Below are positions 1 through 11,223 of a stretch of DNA of 64,000 nucleotides, piece by piece (position 1 is the stretch's first letter; each line of letters begins with the position of its first letter). Source of the DNA: Blakeslea trispora (lineage: Eukaryota; Mucoromycota; Mucoromycetes; Mucorales; Choanephoraceae); the NCBI GenBank assembly GCA_025331445.1, contig JAIWNE010000069.1:105905-169904 (forward strand), in the 5' to 3' direction. Both the position numbers and the translations under genes were made by a program. The notes under the pieces were generated by a model. The model searched no databases, had not been told where the DNA came from, and saw nothing but the letters and a program-made list of their open reading frames with translations.

Positions 1-1468
1 ATCCTAAGCCGCAACCTAATATACCACGTTGGTTTTTTTTTTTCTTGCAGAGAAGTTTAATTTTTTTTTGAATTTTAAACATACCTGTTCCGATCGTAGG
101 CTTATTATAATATGCCTTGATAAATGAAAGCACAAATGTGCTACCAGCCAACCAAAAACCTAGAGTGACACAACAGGAGGTAACATAATAGCCTTCGGAT
201 CTTAAATAGATAGCAACCAACATACTCAGTAGAGAGACTATAATTGCACACAAGGTATAAAATAGACCAAATCCGGCAGCTTCCACCATTCCTCCTACCG
301 TTTTTGAAGGAAGGAAAAACACGGTAACAGTAGCAATAACATGGCTTGACAATTTGGCAGATCCAAGAAAATTGTGAAAAAAAGGGATAAATGTAAACAG
401 CGATCCAAGCAAATAAGCAATACTGCATTTCAGGACCATTTTTTGTTTGTAGGACAAAGTGGGTAAGTGACGTACAAGCCAAGCATAAAGATCTCTAGAT
501 CTATGGTTTCTCTCCTCCTGATTTGCTTTGTAGCGTTGTCGCAAATGCTGATAGTGCTCATCTTCGGAATCTTCACTTGGATTATCTGGTTGGAGGTCCT
601 GCACAATAATGCTTGGATCTGCTGACGTAGTTGTTGTTAATCTTGTTCTTCTCTCTTCATCTGCTAGTAAGAATTGGTAGAATCTATCAAATAGGGTTAG
701 ACAGAATCCTGTACAGGAGGTTCATGCATAAATTTTTTTTTACTCCTCTGCTTGGTCGCGGCTGCTTGTGTATTCATCTCTATCTACCAATTCGTTCGAT
801 CCATCATAATAGAGATGGTTGTAGTTTCCTCTGTGCTTTCTTCCAAGTTCAAGCGGCGATATTGGAGGTAGTGTGGATAGTGAGACAGACCTTTTCTGTC
901 GTGTGCCATCATCTAGAACAACTTCATAATCTTCGCTGTAGTTGTCTGGAAAATAAGACCCTGCAGGCGATTGGGAGAGGAACCTGTTATCGAGAGATCC
1001 ATAATAGTAATAGTTACTGGGTATACTACTGGCCATACTTTGTATAAGAGATAAATGATTGGCCATCATGCTGTTGTTGCTTGTGCTTGCTGTCATAGGC
1101 ATCGTGGCTGTAGGATGATATGAAAAGCCAAATTCGTTTGTGTTGATCCTCTTCATCAAATGGCTTGTTCTGTTGAAAATCAAGTCTTCTGCTCGACTAC
1201 TTGAAGAAGGAAGAGCAATCATCTTTAGAGGCTTTTGCTCAATGATTGTTTCTAATTGGTGTCTATCCGACTCGCTTTGTTCATCTTCTTGTTCACCTAC
1301 AGCTGTATGAAATGTCTGTGTTGAAAAATTGCTCTTGCATGATACAGAGGGTAAGGGGAAAATCGAACTCGTTTGGACAAAATTAGTTTTGTTTTCAGGG
1401 CGTTGTCGTGATAATGATGATTCGGATGGTTGAATCCTGTTGGCTGAGAGAACCAGTTTGCTTTGCAT
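1..1468 (-). CDS. FUSC/ArAE_2-type multi-pass membrane transporter, 3' truncated by window
   Basis: Three exons are visible on the minus strand: 1468-744, 683-85 and 15-1, where the gene leaves the window. Introns of 60 and 69 nt keep the frame. The first ~240 residues are low-complexity and Ser-rich, and presumably cytosolic. After the first splice comes FYQFLLADEERR, an acidic stretch, then hydrophobic helices beginning KCSIAYLLGSLFTFIP and HVIATVTVFFLPSKTVGGM. This order (charged helix, membrane segments, a conserved VGGM-like turn) resembles the N-terminal six-helix domain of the putative ER transporter family related to Bre4 and the aromatic-acid exporters. Substrate and localisation are unknown. 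Start ATG 1468 is the first in-frame ATG and is well placed, but an upstream exon cannot be excluded. Family assignment is from remembered motif style, not a search. Confidence 0.68.
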
Positions 1469-2351
1469 CTTTTGTTTGCCTTTTGAGTATCAAATCAATA
1501 GTAAAAAAAAAAAGTGGGGGAGAAAGAGAAAAGAAAAACAAAAGCAATAAAAAGAAAGGTGTTGTCCTAAAGTTGCATTATGTCTGAGAAAAAGCCCTGT
1601 GCGATGATTAATTTAAGGGGAAATACGTTTTGTATTTAATGACTATCAGTGATCTTTTTAATCGAAAAGAGCCATTTGCAATATTACAGTTTCGAATATC
1701 AAGCAGCAAACTCTATCATGATTAGTAAAAAAAAAAGCACTGTTATTTCTTGTTGGTGCTCTTCTTTTTCTTTCCAAAAGGAATGTAATATCGAAGCAAT
1801 GCTAATGACTCGAAATGAACACAAACCTTATTTTTCTTCAGATTTCCATGAGCATAAAACAGGGACACTTTTTTTCCATGTTCCAGTCACAATAAATGTG
1901 TCCTTTAGAAATTTCGGTTTGCCAATATTAATTTCAACTCACTCCTTCGACACGGCTTCTATCGCGTTTAAAGCGCTTTCTTTATTTTGAAAAAGTTATT
2001 GTGAGTAACTAAAATAAGAAGGAATGGGACGGAAGCGCTTTTTTTTTTGCATAGTCTGAGGAATTGCTTCCGCTCTGACATTTAATTTATCGGCGTGCAT
2101 GAATCAAGTGTCCCAGGGCATACTAGTGGTTTAGCCAGATAATGGGAACACTTGCACACAAACAATGAAACTGACAAAATAAACAATACGCCTTTTTGAA
2201 TTTGGTAAAACAGAAAATGAATATGAAAGACTATTAAATTTATGGTTAGCAAGCAACTCAGGTTTAGATTATGCAGTCACCTGCTCTTTGGTTCTCAAAC
2301 TTTTTTTTTCTCTTTTCGTTTTTTTTTTCTTTTTCTTGATTATTTTCTTTG
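1469..2351. other. Intergenic, divergent promoter region
   Basis: This 883-base AT-rich stretch separates the divergent transporter and TPR-protein genes. A 113-codon plus-strand frame at 1649-1990 has no recognisable protein features and I do not count it as a gene. A pyrimidine-rich tract (2300-2350) sits directly before the TPR gene start. Confidence 0.6.
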
Positions 2352-3660
2352 ATGTCTTTGCGCAACCTCACTAGAACACGTTGGCTTGCACCCAGCTTGC
2401 GTCCTTCAAATACCCGAGCATCCGTATGGCCCAAGCCTGTATTTTATTCAACTCGTGCAAACACAAGAACACCACCACGTCCAATCCGTATTCCACCTTT
2501 ACCTGTTGCTCTCATTAGCGCAGGTCTTCTTTGCCTCGGTATTGGATTGTACGAGCATTTGACTTCAGACGTTCAATCTTTTCCTTCAAACGTTCGACAA
2601 TCACTTCGAAAAGCACTCTATTATCAACAGAACAAAGATCTCCGTCTCTCACTTAAATACTTTCAAGAGGCACTTGCACTTGCCTTGGACTCACCTGACT
2701 TGGAAAAGAATGGAGCTCCTTTGACAGGCATTATGATTCAACTTGGTGCTTTACAGGAAGATATGAATCAATTGCCTGAAGCAAGACAAACACTGATTTT
2801 GGCTTTGCGTCACTTACTTGGCTTACACGACAATACAAGTCAGGATGTTATCCAGACCATCACACAACAAACTCAACTATCTCACTTCTCGCCTTTAGAC
2901 CAAAAAAAGATAGTAGGCATTGCACAGAAATTGGGTGACTTAACAGCACGTATGCATCGTAATGAAGAGGCAGAGGCATGGTATGTGTGGTCTGTGGAGC
3001 ATTTGCTTAAATCATCATCAAAACCTGTATCTGAGTATGGTGATTCGTCTGAAGTCTTATTCGATGCTGAGCATATGCCTGATTGGTTGACCAAGACAGA
3101 TGTAGGCGCTGCTTTAGAAGCTTTAGGTGGATTCTATGCTACACAAAACAAGCCAGGGCAAGATAGACTTTATGAAAAGTCATTTTATTTTATATACTCA
3201 TCCTCATCTCAAATAGATTGGCCATTCATCTGTATTTGAGAGCATTGACATTGACCGGCATGACATCTTGCCAAGCAGGTGTATTGATGAACAACTTGGC
3301 TGAAGCCTATGCTGGACTAGGTCAATTCGAAGATGCCAAAATGTGGGGACAAAAGGGATTGGATCTCGTTCGTAACCCTAATACAAGCAAAGTAAATCAA
3401 GATAACCAAGTATGTGACGAGACATGTGGTGTGCTACTTTTCAATATGGGCATGTTGTTTGAGGTAATTTATATGCAAGAGAAAACAGATAGAGAGACTC
3501 ATTTTCTGTTCAATAGCAAACGCATGATAAAACAAAAGCAGAACAATTTTACAAAAGTGCCAAAGAACATGGTAGAGAGTTTAAGCAGCCTGATTGTATT
3601 CAGCAAGCAGATCGTGCTTTAAGACGTTTGACATTTGAAAAGACAAGAGATAATTTGTAG
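2352..3660 (+). CDS. Mitochondrial TPR-repeat protein, Mgr3-like
   Basis: Exons 2352-3157, 3217-3463 and 3517-3660 encode 398 aa. Residues 1-50 are Arg/Ser/Thr-rich with almost no acids, as in a mitochondrial presequence, followed by one membrane helix (LPVALISAGLLCLGIGLYEH, about 52-71). The rest is helical repeats with TPR character: LRLSLKYFQEALALA, LPEARQTLILALRHLL, AIHLYLRALTLTG, NNLAEAYAGLGQFEDAKMWG and AEQFYKSAKEHG. This arrangement matches yeast Mgr3, a TPR adaptor of the inner-membrane i-AAA protease, but other mitochondrial TPR proteins are possible. The first intron (3158-3216) appears to use a GC donor (GCAAGA), the only choice seen that restores LAIHLYLRALTL in frame. The ATG at 2352 follows a long pyrimidine tract. 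Confidence 0.75.
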
Positions 3661-3792
3661 ATAAAAAAGATAACTATTTCTTTTTTTATTTTTTTTTGCT
3701 GTATAAGCAAAGGAAAGCAGAACTTGAATGTATATATAAATGTAATGAAAAGAATGGTTATCATGATGAAGGAGAAGGGTATTGTAAGGATG

Positions 3793-5045
3793 TTATGTGC
3801 AGTAAGATATGGAATCCCAATCTTGTTTGATCTTGATCATGGTTGGGTCAAGCTCAGGTTCTTGATAAGTTTTATATAAGGAAGTAGACATCATCATGTC
3901 ATCGAAATATCTGAAAGAGGTTGGAGTTATCGTTGTCTTTACATGGTCTGTTTGATTCAACAGTTCTAATAGTGATTTTGAATGGGTTGATTTAGACAAC
4001 ATGGGCTGATGCTTTTGCTGCAGCGTAACACCAAAATCAAAACCAGTAGAGAAGGGTGAATAGTATCGAGTTCTTTCTGACGCTATCTCTTCCTCTTCGA
4101 AATGGGGTGCTGGAAGATGCCGGCTAGAAAAGAAAGGAGAGCTAGAAGAACTACTGGTGGTAATACTGTCATTATCACTCAAACAAGGCAAGTCCGATTC
4201 GCTTAGTTCAGGCTTATCTTGCTCAAGCAACTTGGGTTGGGCATTAGCTGCAACACAGGACCAAGAGGGATGCGTATCTGTCTTTAGCTTCTGATCTTGC
4301 TTCCTTGAGCACTTTTTCTTGTTTGTTCTTTTCTTTTTCTTTTTACAGGGCTTATTGTCAGTAGAAGGGTAGGTAGTGTTGTCTGAAGGTGTCTTTTTGG
4401 ATTTCTTCACTAATGTCCATTCATCAGAGTGAGCCATGCTTGTTGTTACTTTAGGAGAGAAAGAAGCAACATTGAGTTTATCTTGATCATTTGTATTTTT
4501 ATGTGATTGCTGAATCAAGGAGGCTGAATTGCTTTTAATTATTTGTTTATTTTCATTGCTTGAGTTTTTGGTTGCATGATTGTTGAGCCTGTTGTTGGTC
4601 ACTCCTTCCTTTTGGTCTTTTTGCGTTTTAGGGACTGTCAAGTAAGGATCTGTTGTTGTATTGCTCATTGCTGGGGTTTGAACCTCGGGACACAAACTGT
4701 CTGGGATAATATTGGTGTCTCCTTTCTTGTAAGCGATTAAATTAATTTGAGAAAGACACGAGTAACCGAATTGTTTTAAATTTAAATAGTGTATCGATGC
4801 CTACATAACAAAGTCAAATCAATCACCAAGTCCTATATATAGTAACTTTGGGTTCTTACATGATGCAGCATGTCTGTTTGGCCGATCCATTGCTGTAACT
4901 TGGAGAGAAAAAAACACCTTGCTGACTTGGAAATAGAGTCAACATAATGAACTGCTGCTAAAGTCAGACGCCAGCAGTTGAACAAAACAAATATGATCCA
5001 ATTTGGCAGATAGGTTGCTATTTTGTGTCTATTCATTATCTCCAT
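3793..5045 (-). CDS. Membrane-anchored low-complexity protein of unknown function
   Basis: Two exons, 5045-4860 and 4800-3793, join in phase 0 across a 59-nt intron with donor GTAAGA and acceptor TTATGTAG, giving 397 aa. Near the N-terminus a hydrophobic stretch (NWIIFVLFNCWRLTLAAVHY) is likely a membrane anchor. The second exon begins ASIHYLNLKQFGYSCLSQIN, then becomes Ser/Thr/Asn/Lys-rich with a basic cluster (KKKKKRTNKKK) and an acidic/Ser patch (SDNDSITTSSSSSS). The motif DEWTLVKKSKK resembles the short DxWxxVxK motif seen in several disordered eukaryotic proteins. No enzyme fold is recognisable. The gene converges on the TPR gene with only 132 bp between stop codons. Confidence 0.6.
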
Positions 5046-6935
5046 AACAGAAAATAGAGTTTGCAACTATCAGTAGTGCTCAGGGTGGTATAGATGTAAT
5101 TTTGTAATGCGAGTTGAAAAGCAAGAGAAAGAGAGAGAGAGAGAGAGAAAAAAAAAGAAAAAAAGGAGAGTAATTAAATTCGATCTGTACATTATTTTTT
5201 TAGACTTGCCTTTAAAGGCAAAATCCTAATAAAGTCGTTCTACCGTCACTTAACATCTAAAAAAGGAAATTGAATTTGACATTTATATATGATGTAGAAC
5301 TTTTTTTTTTCTGTTAAAATAGTGTATGAACAGTAACTAAATGACTGCATCAGAGATCCTATCTGTTGTTTGCGTACTGAAATAGAAGTTCAAGATGTAC
5401 ACAAACAAATCCTCGAATAGAAACGAATAACAACAAAGCTATTATGAGAGAGGCTTTCAGCCCCTTAAAAAAAAGGGGGGAGATAGTTTACAATGTTTGA
5501 AAAAAGTTACGACTTCTCTTGTCATTGACCTTGTTTTTTTTGATTGATTGAGATTTTTTACGCTTTGATATCTTTATTTCGAGTCATCAGCTTTTGGCAT
5601 CATTCATCAACAAATGGTGTATTGAGACCAAGTGTGATTTCCCTGGGAGACAATCTTGTAATATTCTCTGTAACTCGAAACTCCTCCTCAAAACTTGAAA
5701 GCTAAACACCATTAAATCCCTTTTTTTTCGTATGCAGTTATTCCAGAAAGTAAAATAATTGGTTTTGAGTTTGGCGTTTGGTAGAAATAAAACACCTTTT
5801 GTACTCTGTAATGATGTCAGATGGCTCGAAAATAAGGTAGTATTGTATGTCAAGAATTCAAGCAGCAATTTAGAAAAGCGTTTTTTTTTACCAGCCTATG
5901 AATCGTTTTCCGCAACTACTCAACAAAATCAAACTGTTAAAATGAATTTCTCAAAGAACTTTTGACAAGAAACTTTCCAAGAACTCGAAAAGCCGTCAGG
6001 GTTACAGGATACGTAGAAACTGTTCTGCTTGGATAAAGCTATGAGCCATTTTGTAACCGCAATCATCCTCATTTAGCTTATAAGCATGGGTTGCCCATAT
6101 ACTTGATAGGCGCAAATATCGACAATAAGTCTCCAACATACAAAGATGTCTTTACAGAAGAAAAAAAAAAAGCTGCATAATCAAAATCATTCAAATCATG
6201 CTCTTATAAATTCTGCTTGTACAAGATGAGTGAACACAAGCATGCCCAACTTATGTCTCGTTTTGGGCTAGGCTATTTTGTCTAATGCTATTGTTCTTTC
6301 TTTTTAGCACCTATTGCTTTGACTTTTTCTTTCTCATTGAGAACCCTTAAATAAGCAGAAAGTTCACTCAGTTTGCATGTGCTCGTCTACATCATATCTT
6401 AATTTCTTTTGTTTTTCTAAATGGCCATTTCTGATAGCAAAGCTTTCTTGAAAAAAAAAAGAAAGTCTGAACAGTGTAAATACCATTTGCATCTATCTTG
6501 ACAAGAAGAAAACTTCATTACATCTTTAAACAAGTCGAATGCACAAGTATAATGTTCAATGAAGCAAAGCAGACGAAAAAGAAAATACAAGGACGTTTCG
6601 TCAAAACATTCGGGCTTAGCATTGCTAGCTTTTGCGCTGATCAGATGCTTTGGCTGACTATAAATTAAAGTACAATAGAAAAAGCTTCTAAAGACATGGT
6701 ATTCTCATATAAGCGAATCAGATATCAAACAGTACGTCATGTCTTATTCTCTTGATAATCTGGAGCAACAAGGAATTTTAAGCTAACTTGGTTAATCAAC
6801 ACCAACACTTTGCTCTACATAATCCTGGTTACCCTTAGATCATTGCCCTTTTCTTTTTAGATTGGAAGAAAACCCCTCCCCTTTTTTTTCTATAAATGAC
6901 GAAGTGACATGTCTTGTTGAAAATGAGGGTCTTGT
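5046..6935. other. Long intergenic region, first part
   Basis: AT-rich DNA without a convincing gene on either strand. It contains a GA-rich microsatellite near 5125-5165 and an A8G6 homopurine tract at 5467-5480. Frames at 5587-5868 and 5759-5965 overlap antiparallel and show no protein-like composition. Confidence 0.6.
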
Positions 6936-7169
6936 ATGCGAGCGGCTGATGTGTATCATTCATCCTATATTTTGAAGTATTGGACCATCACTGCTTTGAA
7001 AGAGGGAGATTGTATGTTGAATGTGATAGAATCTGAAGCTTTCAAGAGAGAGGCTTCGATTCAGAGAAAAAAAAAAGTTTATTATCAGCTTGCCCATGTA
7101 TTGATCCAACCAAGCTCATAAATTTACGTAATGCTTTTGAAGAAGCGTTTCATTCGTTGAAAGAGTAGC
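6936..7169 (+). pseudogene. Decayed coding remnant, possibly from a multicopy element
   Basis: A 61-codon frame reads YILKYWTITALKEGDCMLN, FKREASIQRKKKVYYQLAHV and then stops. In a different frame the sequence continues as KLINLRNAFEEAFHSLKE to a stop at 7167-7169. The amphipathic, charged composition is protein-like, unlike the surrounding desert, and the two halves would be contiguous after one frame change. I have a vague impression of similar text in repeated Mucorales ORFs, which I cannot verify. No ATG context, intron or intact neighbour supports a live gene. Confidence 0.33.
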
Positions 7170-9956
7170 TATACTTGAGAAGGATGAGTCAATAGTCTCG
7201 CTTTTCTTTTACGGTGCACGAAAGGCTTTGTAAGTTATTACTCCATAGACTAAACAATGAAAGAGATACTTAAATGATGATTTCATAGGGACTTACTCTG
7301 ACGAAACGAAAGTTTTGAATGAATGTAGACAGGTTGCACAAGAACGCTTGTGGCTGGAAAAAAAAAGTCTCTTCATTCCCACTTTATGAATGATTAGACC
7401 ACTTTTTCAGAGATAGATTGCACACAGCAAAAGTTCAAATCATATTGACAAAAAACAATTAAAAAAAGTCATCGACCGTGAAAGACGTCTGTTTTGATGA
7501 TTTCCCAAACTGTTTTAAGCCTATCCAAGGTATTTGAAATAAAAATATTTATAAACCGAAAACTATCAGCCAAAGAATAAACGCAAAAGCGCTTTTGAGT
7601 GCTTTATGTTTAAAGCCTTCCTTGTCTTTTATCGTCTGCGTTTTTATGATGTATCCTTGACTGCATATATCTTTTTTTCTGAAAAAAAAAAGGGGGAGAG
7701 AAAAAAGAAGGCTTAGCGACCAAATCTACTCAGTGATGGTTCTAAACACTTTGTGATTGAGAAGCGTCACAATGATTCTAAACCAACTGTGAAAGAAGCT
7801 TTATTGGTCAGAAGATTGCAAAGACTTTCATAATTTCATAATCAATGATTGTGTTTTGAGAACTGATAAAACTTGAACTTGAACTCCAGAAAAGAAAAGG
7901 AATTTTTTTCTTGTCAGTCTATGATATCGTTGTTACGCCAAATGGTAACAAATCAAGGTATACATTTACAAGCTTCACTGTCTGATTATCAATTATCTTA
8001 AGGGGTCAATTTTGTACACTTTAAGGTTTGTGGGCTATTGTCGATTCCAGGATCTGTTATTAATGGCCAGAAATATACCTTATGGTAATACAAAAACTTA
8101 AAAAGGTGAACAGACTGGGAATAAATAGAACATAATCAATCAAACATAAGCCATTGTCATAGTCCTTAGTGATGACACACACACACACAGCAATCTACAG
8201 TGACAGTGCTTGTCGTGTTCACATCCGAAAGTAGCAAACAAGCAGACTTTGTTTTTATGCTCTACTTTTTGTCCGATAAAGCTTAATTTACAAGAAATGC
8301 TCGTCTTACCTGCAGTTTAGAGAACAGACCAAAAGACATATGGCAAAAGTAAGATGATCTCAAGGACAAGCTACCGACATAAATGTCTGGCTGAACAGCT
8401 TTTTTCTTTGTACTAAAGGATGTTATTTTTGTGTCAATGAAGCTATTATTAGTAAAGCTTCAGGGGCTCAGGAAACTTATAGAACGGCAAATTACTTTTT
8501 CGTTCATGAGTTTAGTCTGATTAGGCATATGCTGAACTTTCCTGTAACAATATGGGCATAATATAAAACAGCAACACAATAAAATGTAATCCTAGCAGAA
8601 ATCTAGAGTTATATTGACTATCAGAGAAAAAAAAAAGGGGGGGGGGGAGAAGTACTTTTTGGATTGACAAGTTCTAAAAATAATACAAAAAAGTACATGC
8701 TGACTGTTAAGGAGCATTGTATTCTATGCCCAGAAAATACGCTTTTTTATTATTACTTTTCTACATCTAGAAGAATACCAAAATCGCAACTATTCTGTTA
8801 TTTTCATACAAAAAAAAAAAGAATTGTTCTACATTTGTCAAATAAATGAAAAGCTTGATTTTCGACTCATCAACATCTTCTCATGTTGATCATTTAACGA
8901 GTTAATATTTAATTTGTTTCATCAATTGTCTTGACAAATCAACAATAAACTAGAACCTTTCTTTCTCCTGAATACCTTTTTTTTTTTGGTTTACAAATAT
9001 ACTCTAGACTTTGTCTCTCCCTATTTAGTGTAACTTCAAACACCTCATGCAGCTCAATCTATTTGTATGCTTGAACATATTACAAAAGATACACCGAGTA
9101 ATTCAAAACACGGATTTGTTGTAGACTTGTTATATTCAAAGTCAATGCAGCATAGAGTTTGATCGATTTTACTGAAAATACAGTTTGTCAAAAGTTGTTT
9201 TTCAATCAAGACATGTAAGAGAAAGGTCCTAAAATCATTTGAATTTATTTGAATGTAATCTTATACTAAATACTGAATTACTCTAAAAGCTTAACAAAAA
9301 AAAGATTGCAGTAGCTAATACTGTGTGTAAATGCATCGGGCTTTGAAGTAAGTTTTGCTGTGTGTGTAAGAGCAAAGTACTTTCTTTGTTCTCTGGTCTA
9401 TAACGCGCAACATTTGACTTGTAAATAAACTGCCTTATGACCAACCTGTTAATTCATCACATAGTAATTTTCTAGATACTCTCGCTCAAGAGACAGTAGC
9501 TTAAAAAGAGGTAAAACAAGATATCTTAACAATATTCATTGTGCTATCATGTGTACCGTTAAGGTTGTTTGTAGAGCCCCATAAAATAGCATGATTGTGC
9601 AACATATGACTCAATAAGAAAAAAGCGTTTCTTGTTATTCCATAGGCTTACAAGACAGACAACGAATTAGCTGTCATTTAGATGGCTAAAAAGAAAAAAA
9701 AAAGGGTGTCTAATTTCTCTCTCTCCTCATAAGTCTCCCTAATTTTCTTGTTCTCCTTATTTGAGTAAAGTAGATTTATTTGACAAGTTCCTCCCCTTCC
9801 TCCTTACTTTAGCTTCATGCAGCTTGAACAGCTATTATACCAATGAAACGACAGAAATGTTCTCAAGAAAAATGCCTTTAATTGCTATTGTGAGCACTAT
9901 AATTTACAACTCGAAACGAATACCAGATCCATACGTTAATTGGGGCTTCACTACGA
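7170..9956. other. Long intergenic region, second part
   Basis: About 2.8 kb of AT-rich DNA with no supported gene. It holds A/G homopurine tracts (A10G5 at 7682-7696, A10G11 at 8627-8647), a short CA repeat near 8176-8188 and many runs of eight to ten A or T. Confidence 0.6.
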
Positions 9957-10312
9957 TCATGCTATTGTTGATTTCTTCTTTCTTCTACCAGGATGTGGAG
10001 CACCGTCAACGATTCTTCTTTGCAAAGCAAACGCACCTTCTGATGAGATCACGACGTCTGCAATATATAAGGTCATTCAAAATGCTCAAGTTTAATCCTG
10101 TGTTATCAACTTACTTTGAATCATATCTGCCATACAATAACCACCTAAATTAGCTTGCCAAAAGTAAAAGTCCTTAATGAAATTGCCTGCTTGATGCAAG
10201 TTCTCAAGATCTTTTTGATGTTTTAGAGTAAGTGGGCGGAATTCCTGTTCTTTCATAACGCCCCATTCTGGATGAGTGATTCTTTCTGATGATGTTGGTC
10301 GCTGTTGTTGTT

Positions 10313-10343
<31 letters not shown>

Positions 10344-10490
10344 GTGTGGTTGTTGTTGCTGTTGTTGTTGTTGTTGGTGTGGTTGTTGTTGCTGTTGTTG
10401 TTGTTGTCTCTGTTGTTCTTCTGACCAACCAGTAGCCACACCACCGTTGTACAATAGACTGTTTAAATTGCTGTTGTTTGAATGTAGCAT
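9957..10490 (-). CDS. Polyglutamine-containing protein of unknown function
   Basis: Exons 10490-10115 and 10057-9957 join across a 57-nt intron (donor GTAAGT, acceptor TTGCAG) to give 158 aa. The N-terminus is Asn/Ser-rich (MLHSNNSNLNSLLYNGG), followed by three glutamine blocks separated by Pro-His pairs (about Q8-PH-Q9-PH-Q14), then a non-repetitive domain starting TSSERITHPEWGVMKEQEF and including LGGYCMADMIQ. The second exon adds NVVISSEGAFALQRRIVDGA and a basic tail GRRKKKS. I do not recognise the family. The composition suggests a transcription-associated or scaffold protein, which is inference. The clean splice phase and the protein-like second exon support a real gene. The 130-codon plus-strand frame over the same DNA is a shadow. 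Confidence 0.6.
10302..10416 (-). repeat. CAG/CAA trinucleotide repeat encoding polyglutamine
   Basis: On the plus strand this is an interrupted TTG/CTG array, read on the minus strand as CAA and CAG codons. Two Pro-His interruptions of similar sequence split it into near-identical units, pointing to internal duplication as well as slippage. Confidence 0.9.
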
Positions 10491-10761
10491 GATATGTTCA
10501 TAAAATAGAGATAAAGAAAAAAAAAGATGCAAACAAAAGAAAGAAAAAAAAAAGAAATCTCAAGTAAAATCAGAATTTATTCTTGTTTGTCATAGTTGTC
10601 GCATGATCAATCAATAACGAAAGCAACACAGTAAAGTTCCACACACACACACACACCCCTTCTCTCTCTATCTCTCTCTCTTTACCCCTTATTTTCCTAT
10701 TTCATACATTTGTACTCCCTTCTTTTTAGGCTTCTCCTCTCTTTGATTATCACTTGTAGCT

Positions 10762-11223
10762 TTATTGACTCCTTCTTTCTCTTGAAGTTGAAGAAGTGGT
10801 CATTTTGTTGGCAACGAAATGAACTAAACTTAGATTGCCATAATCATCTTTTTGCATACTGTTAAAGATGCGGTACACTAGAAACAGAATCCATGCTGCA
10901 CTCATCAACCAAATAACATGTTTCTTTGAGCTCTCATTCCGAGCTTCCTTGCTAACCAAAAGCATGGCTTTCCTTTTCAGTTTTGCTTGGTTTTTCGGGC
11001 GTCTTTGGTAAGCGTTTTGTTTTCCAGAACGTGCCGTTGTGTTTGCTTCTGGCTCAACCTCGTCTTCGGATTTAGACTGCTCTTTTCGATAAGACATTTT
11101 CAACAATGGTATATGTCTATAGTCATGATTGGATCGAGATGTAACGGCAGAGGTAATGGATGTAGGTAGGTGTCTTCGTTTTCTAGAGACGCGCTGGCTT
11201 ATTTCAATCTGTTCAGTATCCAT
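10762..11223 (-). CDS. Small single-pass membrane protein, unknown family
   Basis: An uninterrupted 153-aa frame starts at ATG 11223. Residues 1-100 are highly charged and basic (QRVSRKRRHLP, KQNAYQRRPKNQAKLKRKA), followed by a hydrophobic helix HVIWLMSAAWILFLVYRIF at about 103-121 and a short C-terminal tail rich in Ser, Thr and Arg. Basic residues before the helix suggest a cytosolic N-terminus. The layout is that of a tail-anchored or signal-anchor protein. I do not recognise the family, and the reality of the gene rests on the composition and the membrane segment alone. A CA repeat and CT-rich tract lie just past its 3' end (about 10640-10680). Confidence 0.5.
   Translation of the reverse strand: MDTEQIEISQRVSRKRRHLPTSITSAVTSRSNHDYRHIPLLKMSYRKEQSKSEDEVEPEANTTARSGKQNAYQRRPKNQAKLKRKAMLLVSKEARNESSKKHVIWLMSAAWILFLVYRIFNSMQKDDYGNLSLVHFVANKMTTSSTSRERRSQ

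Noticed and set aside
1649..1990. 113-codon plus-strand frame
   Set aside because: Non-ATG start, Ser/Phe/Lys composition expected of AT-rich DNA, no motif.
7435..7450. tRNA T-loop-like GTTCAAATC
   Set aside because: No acceptor stem, anticodon arm or D-arm could be found around it; the same check failed at other T-loop-like strings, so no tRNA is called.
9761..10153. 130-codon plus-strand frame with membrane-like segments
   Set aside because: It starts without ATG and overlaps the spliced exon of the polyglutamine gene, whose splice phase and protein features are better.
10276..10503. Polycysteine, polythreonine and polyasparagine frames
   Set aside because: All are alternative readings of the CAG/CAA repeat; only the glutamine frame extends into protein-like sequence on both sides.
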